Below are positions 52,160 to 63,717 of a DNA stretch of 64,000 nt, piece after piece. The position numbers and the translations under genes were made by a program. The notes under the pieces were generated by a model. That model worked only from the letters and a program-made list of their open reading frames with translations, was not told the DNA's origin and ran no database searches. Source of the stretch: Otatea glauca (lineage: Eukaryota > Streptophyta > Magnoliopsida > Poales > Poaceae); the NCBI GenBank assembly GCA_036346275.1, contig CM070728.1, positions 18,128,723 to 18,192,722 on the forward strand, read 5' to 3'. Every line of letters begins with the position of its first letter. Within the stretch, counting starts at the first letter, position 1.

Positions 52160-53965
52160 CTAAGCAACGATTCGACCTTCGTTATAATCACGGCTTATGT
52201 ATGTAGCTTCCTCACTGTCTTCCATGAGACCTAGGTCGACGTTCTCACCAAAAGGAGGAAGTTCATCGAATTGGTTGTAGTCTTCCTCGTCGACTACATT
52301 GTCAACTCCGACGATTCTTCTTTTTCCTTGAAGAACCACGTGGCGTTCTTTGTCAGCCGGGTCCCGAACAAAAAAGATTTGTGTAACGACATTAGCAAGT
52401 ACGAATGGTTCTTCTCTGTATCCAATGTGCTTGAAGTCCACGGTAGTGATACCGTACTTGTCGATGTTCACGCCCCCAGGGAGCCTGATCCACTGGCACC
52501 GAAAGAGAGGAACCTTCAAAGGCCCTTAATCAAGCTCCCAAATCTCTTCTATGAATCCGTAGCAGGTCTGCATATTACAATTGCTATCGTAGGCATCTAT
52601 ACGGACTCCGCTGTTCTGGTTGGTGCTCTTGTTATCTTGTGCTCTCGTATAGAATGTATATCCATTTATGTCGTATCCTTCAAATGTCGATTGTACATGA
52701 CGGTCCTCGAGCAGCGCTCTCAATCGAGCACACTCTGTCTGCGTATGCATCATGTGTCTAAGCAACCAATCTCCGAAGTTATCTCTGTGGTATCTCGCGA
52801 TCCAAACCTCAGATTTAAATGGGTTTTTTCTTCTTAGCATATTCTTGTGCATATCAACATACGATGCCGCTACAACTGATTGGTGCAGAACTGTAAAATG
52901 TGCTTGCATGAATGAAGCACGATCGTTAGTACGCATCGATTTCTGACCTAATGTCCCTTTGCCCTGTAGCCTCCCCTCATGGCGAGATATGGGCACACCA
53001 ATCGGTTTGAGATCCATGTAATCGACGCAGAATTCAATGACCTCCTCGGTTCCCCAACCTTCGGCAATGCACCCTTCTGGCCGATGTCGATTACGAACAT
53101 ATTTCTTCACAACCCCCATGAACCTCTCGAAAGGGTACATCTGATGTAGAAACACAGGCCAAGAAACGTATCTCTTTCACAATATGAACAATGAGATGGA
53201 CCATAATATCGAAAAAGGATGGAGGAAGCACATCTCAAGTCGACATAGAGTGTGGATCACGTCTTGTCTGCAGCTTATCCAGTTTCATTGGATCAATGAC
53301 CTTTGTGAAATCGCATTGAAGAATGAACACAACTTTATAATTGGGTCTCGCACTTTCTCCGCGAACACCCTAATTGCAACAGAAGCATCTGTGTCATCAT
53401 CACGTGGCAATCGTGGGACTTCATGCCAATTAATTTCAAGTCTTTCATTGAGACTAGCCTCTTTATATTGGCAGAATAACCGGACGGTACTTTGACTCCG
53501 TGCAAGCAGTCACACATGCTAATTTTCTCTTTCTTGCTAAGAGTGTAGCAAGTCACGGAAGGTACTTTTGCCTTTACCCAAATCTTCATGATGTAGCTCC
53601 TTCCCGAGGTTCATATCTTCCAGGTCCATCCGTACTTTGAGTGTATCTTTTGTTTTGCCAGGTATGTCTAGTAAAATACCGAGCAAGCTGTCACACACGT
53701 TCTTCTCTACGTGCATAACGTCGATTGCATGTCGAACATCCAAAGTGCGACCAATAAGGTAGGTCCATAAATACTGATCTCTTTTTCCACAAAGGAGTCA
53801 GATCACGGGAACACGGATCGATGTCTCGCTGGCTCCCTTTCCATGGATAATTTTAATATCCTTTACGCCGCAAATATCTCTTTGCCGTTGCGATGTTTTG
53901 GAGCTGAAGCTGTCTCCTTTGTACCATCGAAACCTCTTTTGTTGTTGCGATACGGATGGTCCTTA
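52160..53965 (-). pseudogene. CACTA TNP2 transposase, N-terminally truncated, with DUF4218 and DUF4216
   Basis: Minus-strand order: a degenerate TNP2 stretch with GFDGTKETASAPKHRNGKEI (53925-53870), then LDVRHAIDVMHVEKNVCDSLLG (about 53750-53690) and CDCLHGVKVPSGYSANIKRL (about 53510-53450). MKDLKLIGMKSHDCHVMMTQ follows. The DUF4218 region (MYPFERFMGVVKKYVRNRHRPEGCIAEGW, from 53140) runs on in the open frame 53155-52526. DUF4216 (52519-52160) has NVVTQIFFVRDP and ends in a stop. The N-terminal part of TNP2, normally several hundred residues, is absent: the coding trace stops at about 53965 where the subterminal array starts. Frameshifts and stops break the rest. The intact family cuts and moves CACTA DNA; this copy cannot. 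Confidence 0.88.
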
Positions 53966-53969
53966 CGAA

Positions 53970-54300
53970 TATCAATGCCGGTTCACTAATATAATCCGAC
54001 AGTGATACTCTCTGCCGTTCGCACGTGAAAATTTAGGGTAAGTCTTATCACTGCCGGTTATTATTTACCAACCGGCAGTAATATATCATCGCCGGTTTTA
54101 TAATACGAACGGCGGTGATATCGTTTCTCTGTTGCGGGAGAATTTAGGGTAATCTTATCACTGCCAGCTTTTGTTTACAAACCGACAGTGATGTATTACT
54201 ATCGGTTGGAGAAAATGAACTGGCAGTGATATTCCTTCAGTTCGCACGGGAAAAAACTATTGTGCCGGTTTTACTTGGAACCGGCAGTGATAATATAATC
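53970..54300. repeat. Right subterminal hairpin array of the large CACTA
   Basis: Inverted ATCACTGCCGGT/ACCGGCAGTGAT pairs next to the right terminus, several diverged. Confidence 0.88.
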
Positions 54301-54363
54301 ACTACTGGGTGGGCCTCGCGCGGCACTGATGGGGCGTCGCGGATATACCCCTCTGTAGTAGTG

Positions 54364-55371
54364 CATACGTTTCTTGGATCTGCTGTTGTGAAGAAGAGAG
54401 CCCCCTGATTTTTCGACCAGGATTACACAGTTTGTGTGGAGGTTATGAAGCTAATCCCTGTAAGATGTGAGGTGATTGTCTTGTTCCTGAGCTACTTCCG
54501 ATCCAATTTGATGATCCAGTAGATTAAATGTAGTCTGTGTTTGAGGGTTATTGTTCCATGCGAATTCTCGGTTAGTGACATCCTGCGAAATGAGACCAAA
54601 TACTGTTTGCTCCATTTGGTATCGGTTGTTGAAGATGCAACCATTTCGTTCTTTCAAATGTTTCAGAAGCCGTAGATTAGAGCACCGTCCACCTCGTTTC
54701 GGCGATGCCTTGGGATGTCATTTTGGACAGCCGTCCACCAAGAGGAGATAGATGGTGCCGTGGTGACTAAGTGTAGTGATGGCGGTTGGATTTGAAACCT
54801 TTGGAAAAAAACTACACCATTTCTACCTCACAAAAGGACATAGAAGCATTAGGTGTGAGACCGATTCAAAATTGGAACCACACAGTGGACAAACTGTGCA
54901 GTGGGGCCAACCTCTCATCGCCAACCTATCGGCCGTTAAAATCCTACGTTGGACAAGCAACCATGTGAAGAACCTGTACCTATTTTCTGTCTTCGCTTTC
55001 CAAATTATTTGGTAGTTATGAAGCAGCATGGAACCATAGAATTACACCCTGCATGCTATCTTTGCTGAGTAATTGTCATATGTCGTTCAACGCCAGGTGA
55101 TCTCGTCCTGTATATGCGGTTGCAGAATGACCCTTTGTATGGTCTGCCATAAGGAAAAGAATTGCTGAAGCTGTGTTCTGTCATTATTCTTCTGAGAGGG
55201 ATAGCCATCTATTATTGTGTAACTCCTGTTGCACCGTTTTGCTCTTTCTTCGGACGAGCTAGAAGCATTACGGAACAATTAGTTTTGAGGAGGTTCCTTT
55301 GAGCCAATTAGATATCCAGAATTTCACCATTGCACCATTTCTCAAGGTGATTTTGGTACTTGTATTAAAAA
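54364..55371 (-). pseudogene. LINE (L1-type) ORF2 C-terminus, part 2
   Basis: Minus-strand frames read LRNGAMVKFWISNWLKG (about 55365-55315), SKTVQQELHNNRWL, then IQRVILQPHIQDEITW (55135-55090). The reverse-transcriptase zinc-binding domain follows: ENRYRFFTWLLVQRRILTAD, RGWPHCTVCPLCGSNFE, VSHLMLLCPF, with the CX2C...HX4C pattern at about 54950-54830. After it comes the WKERN-type tail (KERNGCIFNNRYQMEQTVF). The 5' part, with endonuclease and catalytic RT, is missing, as in most LINE copies. The 3' end is at 34364 beyond the CACTA. Confidence 0.85.
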
Positions 55372-55508
55372 ATACACAATTATTATGATTACACGACAAC
55401 CTCGTCCCTACTCATGGCATCTATTGATCTTTCCATTCGTATAGTAGCAATTGCAACCTAAGTGCTCTCACCTGTTCTCACGAAGGCGTTTCCAGTTTTC
55501 CACCGATC
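55372..55508. other. Spacer between LINE and hAT MITE
   Basis: Nothing recognised. The LINE 5' boundary may extend somewhat into this stretch. Confidence 0.3.
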
Positions 55509-55516
55509 CCTCAAAT

Positions 55517-55898
55517 CAGGGTTCACAATATCGATATCGTAATAATCGACCATATCGAGATTTTTGAAAATCGGTAGAGAATCGAAGGATTTCGAAATCA
55601 AACTTTTTGACAGAAAAATAAAAAAAATTGATTTTCACCGATAATCGCTCGATATGCCTTGATAATCGACCTCAGCGATTTTGTGAACTTGTGTTCTTTG
55701 ACGGTCGATTTTGTGAGTGATTTTCGCTCCATATTCATCGAAAATCGAGCGATATTCACCGATTATCGTGATATTTACGTGCACATAAATTTTTTCAAAT
55801 TTTTAATTTTTTAATTTAACTAATTTATCGACCAATATTATATACAGCACCACTCGATATGATAATCACGATATTCGAGCTATGATATTGCGAACCGG
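55517..55898. mobile_element. hAT-type MITE, 382 bp
   Basis: Ends CAGGGTTCACAATATC and, inverted, CCGGTTCGCAATATC. A perfect 8 bp TSD CCTCAAAT lies at 55509-55516 and 55899-55906, as for hAT elements. The interior is rich in ATCGA/TCGAT palindromes. It has no coding capacity and lies about 0.7 kb upstream of the PP2C start codon. Confidence 0.88.
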
Positions 55899-55906
55899 CC
55901 TCAAAT

Positions 55907-56574
55907 TCCACGTACCCCCGATTCCGCGGGAAATCTCCCGTCTACCAAAAAATACTAGCCCACACCGCCTGCTCTGCTACATCTGCCATCTGGTCCACCG
56001 GTCAGCGAAACGACCACGCTGGCCACCACGTCCCGCGCCGGCTCTGCTACGCTAGCACGGGGAAAACCACGCTGACGTACACCTGACCCCGTCAAACGCC
56101 GCCGTCCAGTGACAGACAGCATCGGACGGCCCGACGGTTCAGGCCGGCCTTCTCCCGGTTTCTCAGACGCCGCCGCGCGCGACGCGACTCCCCCACCTGT
56201 CCAGCGCGGAGGCCGTATCCAGCTGACACCCAAACACATGGAGGTGGAAATTACCACGCAACAGAAAAAGGTTTGGAACACACTGGGACGAGGACGACTG
56301 ACAAGAGAAATCAAGTCAAATCAGAACCGCATTGCTCGTTCGTTTTCCTCCGATAAAACCGAAACACCCGAGCCGAGCGCTCCCCTCCCCTCCTCCGCTC
56401 CCAAGTCAGTTGCTTCTCCGCTCTGCTTCCCGGTTTCACGATCGCAGTTCACTGGTGCGACCGCGACGCGATTCCGCGTGGGTTTTTATTTCCTCTTCTG
56501 GGTGAAGCGTAGGGGAGTTGGTTAGCGAGGCGAGTCCATCAACAACCGAGAGGGTTTGTAAGGCGGAGCGATCC
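55907..56574 (+). promoter_or_regulatory. Probable promoter and 5' UTR of the PP2C gene
   Basis: GC-rich from about 55950 to the ATG. Open frames on both strands (56109-56525 plus, 56314-55955 minus) are products of base composition. The last ~100 bases are probably 5' UTR. No TATA box is evident. Confidence 0.5.
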
Positions 56575-59500
56575 ATGGCGACGGCTGCGGCGGCGGCGAC
56601 GGTGCCGCTGGGCGTGCTGCTGCGGCGGGAGGTGACGAGCGAGCGGATGGAGCGGCCGGACGTGCTGTGCGGGGAGGCCACCCGCAGCCGCAAGGGCGAG
56701 GACTTCACGCTGATCCTCGCCGAGGCGGGGGAGCGCGTCGCCGGCGACCCCTCTACCTCCTTCTCCGTATTCGCGGTATCGCATTGCCCCTATGCCTGTC
56801 GAGAAGATTCTAAAATACCTCCCCGGAATTGTGCGTGGGAGACATGGAGGCCACTCATATACATGACTGGCATTCTCAACTTTCTCTGTTCCGTTTGGCA
56901 GAGTTGTTCCGTCTTTTACTCTTTTTGGTTCAGAAAAAAAAGTGTCGCGTTTCTGCGTGTAGGCTAGTTCATGGTGCAAACATCTAACACTGCGCTAGAA
57001 TGAAATATTGCCTTTGATCGAAATGGTGATCGCGGTTAATTTGAGTTTACAAATGTTCGTCGTCTCTTTTTTTTTGTGCTGTTACGTTGTCAAGTGCTAC
57101 CATTTGATTTATTTAGTGGTTGGGTGGTCGTGTTTTACTGGATAGTGGTGCATTTGTGTTGATTGATCACTGATCACTGTGCTTTGTTCATAGCTATTTG
57201 ATGGGCACAACGGATCTGGAGCTGCCATATACGCCAAGGAGAATCTGTTGAACAATGTCCTGCGTTCCATTCCTTCAGGTTTGAGCAGGGAGGAGTGGCT
57301 TGCAGTGTTGCCACGTGCGCTTGTCTCAGCGTTTGTGAAGACAGATAAAGATTTTCAGGCTGTAGGTAAATCAGGCCCATTATGGTTGCGCTCATTGATG
57401 ACACATTTCTTATATTTAAGTAGTGCTTGATAAAAACAGGCATACACTGTAGTCTCTCACCATCAGATTTGTTGTTCAGTACATTGTCTATTGTTATTGC
57501 TAAACCAGTTACGAAAATGGTGCTCTTGTTTAAGATGTCCTTTAGACACTTGTTCAGTTGAGTGATGCCTTTTCTTTTCTGAAACATTCTTTTTGATGTT
57601 TCAGCTGAAACTTCTGGTACAACTGTGACATTTGTGATAATAGACGAGTGGGTTGTAACGGTAGCATCAGTTGGTGATTCACGTTGCATACTAGAATCTG
57701 CTGATGGTTCAGTATACCATTTGTCAGCTGATCATCGCTTTGACTCCAACCGAGATGAGTGAGTTTTGCCTCTGATATTTATTTGTTGAGAATTGTACAA
57801 TATTTATGATCTGCTGCTCACTTTTCAGGGTCGAACGTGTTACTGAATGTGGAAGCAGAGTTGGGAAACTGAATCTTGTTGGTGGTCCGGAGGTTCGTCT
57901 CATTCATCCTGAATCCATATTGCTCTTGATTTGGATATGTAGCGTGGATGTGTGGTCTACAAGCTACCATTCTGATAATTCACATTGTCTGCAGTAAGCT
58001 GCTACTCCTCCATGTTTTAATTCTCAAAGATGTTGTGTTTGAACTTTTAAGTGTACTCCACGTCCCTGTTTAGTATAAGCTGCCTGCCTGCCTGCCAAAC
58101 AACGTCTAAGATTATGATAAAATAGAGTAAATTGCTTGTGCCGTTTGTTTTCAATCATAAGGTAGTTCCTAGTTTGGACTGTGCCCTTTCGAAGTTCTTC
58201 TTTACTTCTTTTTATGATTATCATTGTTTTTTTAATAGGATCCATGAATTACTTTGTTATGTATCTACAGTACTAGTGTCCCAGTTTGTTTAACTAGGAG
58301 AATGTTTGTGTTATCTCCATTGTTGTAATCTCATCCATTTCTACCTTAATTCTCATTGTATTTAATCCATTATGTGGTTTCCTAGGCTAGTTTAATCTAT
58401 ATGTTTTGTTTGCTATAATCTTTATGGTTCTAGAAATTTATCGTTTGCCTTTTCAGATCGGTCCTCTAAGATGTTGGCCAGGTGGCTTGTGCCTATCTAG
58501 ATCAATAGGGGATTTGGATGTTGGCGGATGCATCATTCCCGTTCCTCATGTGAAGCAAGTGAAGGTTTGCTCATTTGAGAATTCTGCTCTGCACTGCGTA
58601 TCTCTTATTGTTCTAAATATTGTGTGTGCAGTGCGCATGATTGTTTTTAATCAGATACCAACTCAATTTTTCATCTTCTTCGAGATGGTGTCCTCTATAA
58701 TATTCCACAACATTTGTAGTTAATGGTGTCATCTGCTTTAAGTTATGACCACTGCAGTGCTATTTGACTTTATATTGCATTTTGGTTACAGCTATCCAAT
58801 GCTGGAGGCAGGATTATCATTGCAAGTGATGGTGTATGGGATGATTTGACTTGTGAAATGGCTCTTGAATGTTCTCGTGGATACCCATCAGATATTGCTG
58901 CCAATCGAATTGTGAATGTAACTAGTTGACTCTATCATTTCCCTTGGTTAATCTATGCAAACTTTTGGTCCCTCATTTCGTGATATAATTTCTTCTTATC
59001 TGAAGGAAGCAATCCAACCTCGAGGAGTAAGAGATGATACTACTTGCATCGTGGTGGACATATTACCTCCAGAAAGACTAGCTCCAAGCCCTCCCATAAA
59101 GAGGCAGGGGAAGATTGTATTCAATAGTATGTTTCGCCGAAAACATCCAGATGTATCCTTTAAAATAGATAGGGAATATGCTGAGCCAGATGTGGTGGAA
59201 GAAATATTTGAGGACGGCTCTGCAATGCTTTCTAAAAGGTATTCTGTTGACCAGCTTTCCAGGCCTTTTTTACTTGGGGTAGGGAGTCTAGGAGCTCTAT
59301 GAATAATTATAAGAAGGACATAAATGTTCCAATGAACAATAGTAGGATTTCCATTGTTTTTTAAAGACATGTGCATCAGTAGACACATCAAATTGAAATT
59401 AACAGAATTCTAGCCCAGGGCCAATCATTTTTTTTATTAATCATCATTGTTGTTAATGTGATGGTGATGCCCTTGTGAGTAATCAATATATCACTTTAAC

Positions 59501-60558
59501 AGAGTAGATGGCAGTGAAAGAAACATTTTCAGCTAATGTAGGCTTAGTGATCTTGGGTTTGCAATTACTGTGGTTATCTAGATCAGGTACTTGATGGTAT
59601 CATATGGCCAACAAACAGATCTTGCTGTCTGCTAAAGGATAGAAGGACTTTTAAGTAATGAGTTGGCACTGCTGATTGATGGTGTCAGCCATGCAGCCCC
59701 ATTTATGTTTCCCTACATGTTAATGTTCAAAGTTGTCTGCTGGTTCCCTTTCCATTCCCCACTACCTTGGATCCTCTTATTTTCTCTGGTCAGCAAAAGA
59801 AGAGTTCTCCAAAACCAATGCATGAGAATGCTAGCCTTCCTTTTACTTTTGCGAACTTAGCACTAGCTAAAAGGGTTCAATAGACGACTAAAATTCAGAG
59901 TGCATATGTTTCACATATCATATTGTTAGTTATGCAGCTCGTTTGGTTGTTCGACTAACCTCAATTCTGTTCAGCTCTTGATTTTTTTGAAATGAACAGG
60001 GATATACTTGTCATCAGTTGATAGTTTGATTCTTTTGGGTTAGAAGTTATATTTTTTAGACAGGTTTAGGAGATGTTTCTAAGTCTTTCACTCAACTGAT
60101 ATTTTGTCGAATATTCTTGAAATGTGAATCTGTTTGGTCTTTAACATGTAAGAGATCTTTCATTTGTTCATTTGCCTGTACACCTCGTAATGTTAATTTT
60201 TTGCTACGCTTATTCATTAACTGCAGGCTTACTACAGGATATGCACTTCAGAACATGTTTGAACACTCCAGCTGTGCTGTCTGCCAGGTAACGTTGAAAG
60301 CTGGTCAGGGGAATTCCGTACACGCCAACCCATTGCAACACGAAAAATTGCAAGGTTGGCAAGGTCCTTTCCTGTGCCAAAGCTGTCATGAAAAGAAGGA
60401 AGCAATGGAGGGGAAACGGCGCCCAAGAGGTATTAGTAACTTATTTGGTCGTTATCTTGGTTATCAAATTTTTAGACTGCTAATTTGTTCTTTGATGCCT
60501 ATTTGTTTGTTCAGATTCATCTTCAACAGATGTCTTTGGTCCCGAGGGGCAGGCCTAA
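56575..60558 (+). CDS. Protein phosphatase 2C, complete, nine exons, 434 aa
   Basis: Exons: 56575-56775, 57194-57365, 57605-57758, 57829-57892, 58457-58564, 58792-58917, 59006-59238, 60227-60429, 60515-60558. All junctions are GT-AG and the phases join into one frame ending TAA. PP2C hallmarks are RSRKGEDF (N-terminal metal site region, ~37-44), FDGHNGSG (69-76), SVGDSR (146-151), LSRSIGDLDVG (210-220), ASDGVWDDLT (244-253) and RDDTTCIVVD (284-293). It is a Mg/Mn-dependent Ser/Thr phosphatase, probably soluble: no signal peptide or membrane segment is seen. After the catalytic domain a ~140-residue extension carries CAVC (369-372) and CQSC (403-406), a possible zinc ribbon. It closely resembles, from memory, a rice PP2C of the PP2C33 type. 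The start is supported by its ATCCATGGCG context and the grass-typical MATAAAAATVPLGVLLRREV opening. Confidence 0.94.
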
Positions 60559-61281
60559 TTGCTTAAACCATTCTTTGATACATTTAAATATTCTTTTTTC
60601 ATTACCAGAAACATTAGTCAGTTGACCACACCATTCTTTTGTTACATTGACCATTGTAGTCAAGTAATACAAAGTATTCTTGACAAATAGGTTGCAGATT
60701 CATTGATCAGTTTGACTGCATAGAAAAGGCCGTCTCGTTCAAAAGAAAAGGTGCAGTCTTTAGCATAGCTGGAAGCTTTCCTACGCCATCTCAGTGTATA
60801 GAAATCATTTTAATGTTCTTTTGTTAATTTGTAGATGAGTTTGACGATGGTTTAGAAAAAGAAAATTTAGTGGTGATTGTTTGAATGCTTTAAGCTCACT
60901 TTTGAATTAAGAGATCTTTCTGTTCTAGTCATAAAGTCGACTGCTTAGAACCATGGAATGTGAAGTTGGTTTAATATTCTGTAAGCGAAGAGATAGCAGA
61001 CACGTATATGCATAACTTGTGCCAAAAGAAGTCGACTCGGAATTTCCTCCGCAATATTGCAACATATTGTATCCATTATATATCTCTAATACCTTTAAAA
61101 AGTACCTGTATTTGGTATACAATTGTAATAATTGCAATATTTATATATAATTAATCTGTAGTGTTATAACTGATCTCACCAAAATATTTGGTATGGGCCT
61201 TATCTGTTTCTCTTAATTAATGAGAGAATTTATAGGAATTTGTTTGTTCTAATTTAAGGATTATTATGGGATTTTTTAGAC
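60559..61281. other. PP2C 3' UTR and intergenic sequence
   Basis: The first few hundred bases are probably 3' UTR of the plus-strand phosphatase gene. AT-rich, with no gene or repeat recognised beyond. Confidence 0.4.
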
Positions 61282-61530
61282 CTATAAAATGAAAAATGTA
61301 TCTTGAATATTATCGATTGTTTGTAGATATATAGATGGGCCAGATCCAAAGGTGGAACTGTGGTGCCAGTTATGCCCTGACACCCCCCAAAAATTTCTGC
61401 GATTGAGGTTGCCCGGGACGGAGAAGTTGTAGTCGAAAGAGAGCTTGGCAGAGCGGACAGTGTAGGTGGCCAGAAGCAATAGTAGCAGTTTGGTGCGTAG
61501 TGGGAGGTGGCGGCCTATTGGATATGCCAT
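61282..61530 (-). pseudogene. Fragment resembling the N-terminus of an L-type lectin receptor kinase
   Basis: 82 codons on the minus strand. A signal-peptide-like start (Met, then RTKLLLLLLATYTVRSA) is followed by LSFDYNFSVPGNL, close to the first strand of legume-lectin domains in grass lectin receptor kinases. After about residue 43 the similarity stops, and no kinase domain is found nearby. Likely a gene fragment; the rest of the frame is not recognisable. It could also be chance. Confidence 0.35.
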
Positions 61531-63717
61531 GGCTGTAGCTGCAAAAACTACGAGCTATCGCTTCATGTCAGCTAGGTTTGCTTCTGGAGTGGGTTTGGTA
61601 GGGTAAGTATTTATTTAGGTCTTTAGGCCCATTTTGACAATAGGATTATATATAGTTAAAAAGCTAATGTAGGAAAATAAATGTTAAGGGATAGTATGAT
61701 TTGCTACCTACATGATTGATTTTAAGAAATGGCATGGCCTACCTAAGTGTGCAAGGGCTGTCTGACGGGCGGTGCGGCAGGTGGGTAGGCGACGTGCAGG
61801 CGGGCGCACGGGGCGGCAAGCAGTGCAGGCAACACAGGAGACACACGGTGCAGCAAGTGGCTCGGGCTACCAGGCAGGCGGGCAGCGCAGAGGCATGGAA
61901 CCAGCATAACGGACGATGCGGACGCTCAATGCGGCACTACGACGGACCAGCATAGGTATACCTATTAAAAATTTTAGTTCCGCCACCGGACAGATCTGTT
62001 CCTGCTGCTATTGAACGTCGACTTTCAATCGCCGTGAAATTTGATGTGATCCTCTGTGCCCAGATCCATTCCAGTACGTTGCGTGAAAGGGTCAATGCAG
62101 CTTATCGTGTAGCTATCGTCTACGGGGGACCTTCTCTACCTATATTGTACTGATTGGCCACATGTACATCTCGTCGGTTATGCCAAACAGCTAAAGTAAC
62201 TATTCAGGCCCATCAGCATAACCAACCTGCATTTTCTAAATCTGAGAGAACAAAATCTGGGCAAGGGATCTTGGGGCAGATCGATCACTCTTTCCATCCA
62301 GACATTGTCGCTTGGCACATCCAGCTTTGTCTCCTCTGAACCAAAGAAACATGCCGATAAGAAAGCCGGGAAAGTGACCAAGCAAAGACTGGGCAACTAC
62401 ATGCTACAGCACCCGCCAACCTACAGGGATTTGCACGCTCCACCTGACCAAAACGTACGTTGAGTTAAACAAAGAAACTAAACGCTAGTAGTATCATGCA
62501 TAGCTCAGCTCATTTGCTCGGCTCGGGTTGGCTCTGTGCAGCCGCCGAGGGATTGGTACCTACCGAGTCGTGTGACCTGGTCCTCCTTGTCCACTGACTC
62601 TGGCGAAAACCTTGCAGTACGCTTGGCCACGTCCCACGTGCAGAGCTTGCCGCCGTCCCCTCGTCATATGCTCTTGTTTGCTTGCGTCCATGAAGACTTT
62701 TGCGTACCAGCTGCTTCCCATGTACCTCTGACGTAGTACGGTGTTGGATCTACCCATGAAGCAAGCAGGTACTGTGAACTACCTACCTGTGCCTCCATTA
62801 TGCTAGGAATGCCTTCTATATCACCAACTTAATTGTGTCCTAGTCCAAGTGTAGGTCATATCTCGTGTGGACAATGCTAGCCCATGGTATATATTATATT
62901 GTTGGGAATGTTCCCAATGGCATATACGTATTTCACCGAGGTTGCATTCACGTTTTGCAGCTTTTTATCAGGTTTTAGATCATTTCAACCAGGTCTAAGG
63001 GGGTTTCAACTTGTTTCACTGGATTTCTTTTAGGACACGGGCCTTCATGTTAGGAGAAGGAATCCGTTTTGTGCATGCTTCACTCCTCCCGTTTTGTCAT
63101 GACAAATGGAATCAGCGCTATCCTGGTACAAAATATCTAGCTCCAGTGAAAAAGATATTTCAAGGAATTAATCTGCAGAAGGGCACGGTTTAATTGTCAA
63201 CACAATAAATTCAGCAAGGGGATTCTTGTGGGAAGTGATCGATTGATGAAAAAGTGAAGCAACAGATGGAGGTGATCGAAGTGCATCGCGGCTCCTTTCT
63301 AGACCGTGCATGCGATGCACGCCTGATCGATACGAACATCAGAAACGACGGCAGTACGGCACATATCACTTTTTTGATGATGTTAATTATGTTTGTGACA
63401 TGTGAGAAGGTGTCATAATTGGAATTGCCCTCAGGAAAGCTGGGAAAATGAAATGACTACTCAAATGGTAGCAAAGCAAGCAGGGACAGGAAGAAGAACA
63501 CAAAAAGATAAGGGTCCATCGGAATCGGATACTATTATGCCAATCATATGCGCGGTGCAATCCAAACAAAACCCTCAAGTAACTTAACCATGCATGTGAG
63601 CTGGGTCACATCCTTCTTGGATTAGATCGCGAGTAATATGCTGCGGGCCCTCGTATGTACTCACATTAATTTAAACAAACTCGAATTATAATCAGACAAC
63701 TTATCCCTCTTAATCTA
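61531..63717. other. Intergenic, no gene supported
   Basis: It contains a GC-rich stretch (61730-61950) and scattered open frames of 60-80 codons, none with a recognisable domain or splice pattern. I see no LTR, terminal inverted repeat pair or tandem repeat. Confidence 0.4.

Larger units (their letters stand above)
34738..54363 (-). mobile_element. Large CACTA (En/Spm) element, 19.6 kb, with nested Sirevirus
   Basis: The left end CACCACTACAGAAAAG (34738) and right end CTCTGTAGTAGTG (to 54363) are inverted CACTA termini. The TSD CAT lies at 34735-34737 and 54364-54366. Subterminal arrays of ATCACTGCCGGT/ACCGGCAGTGAT hairpins fill 34770-35090 and 53970-54300. On the minus strand it carries a truncated TNP2 transposase with DUF4218 and DUF4216 (53965-52160), a second En/Spm ORF (49843 onward, split by the nested element) and a Ulp1/C48-like ORF (36773-35410). 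Without the nested element it would be about 8.2 kb. It splits a LINE. Confidence 0.93.

Noticed and set aside
54823..55029. Cys/His-rich 68-residue frame considered as a host zinc-finger gene
   Set aside because: The motifs and flanking frames are those of the LINE reverse-transcriptase zinc-binding domain.
55955..56525. Open frames on both strands upstream of PP2C
   Set aside because: GC-rich promoter/5' UTR region; frames conflict with each other and show no domain.
57174..57689. 171-codon minus-strand open frame
   Set aside because: Antisense to PP2C exons 2-3 and the intron between them.
61716..61955. 79-codon plus-strand frame rich in Gly/Arg/Gln
   Set aside because: Composition-driven with no domain and no supporting context.
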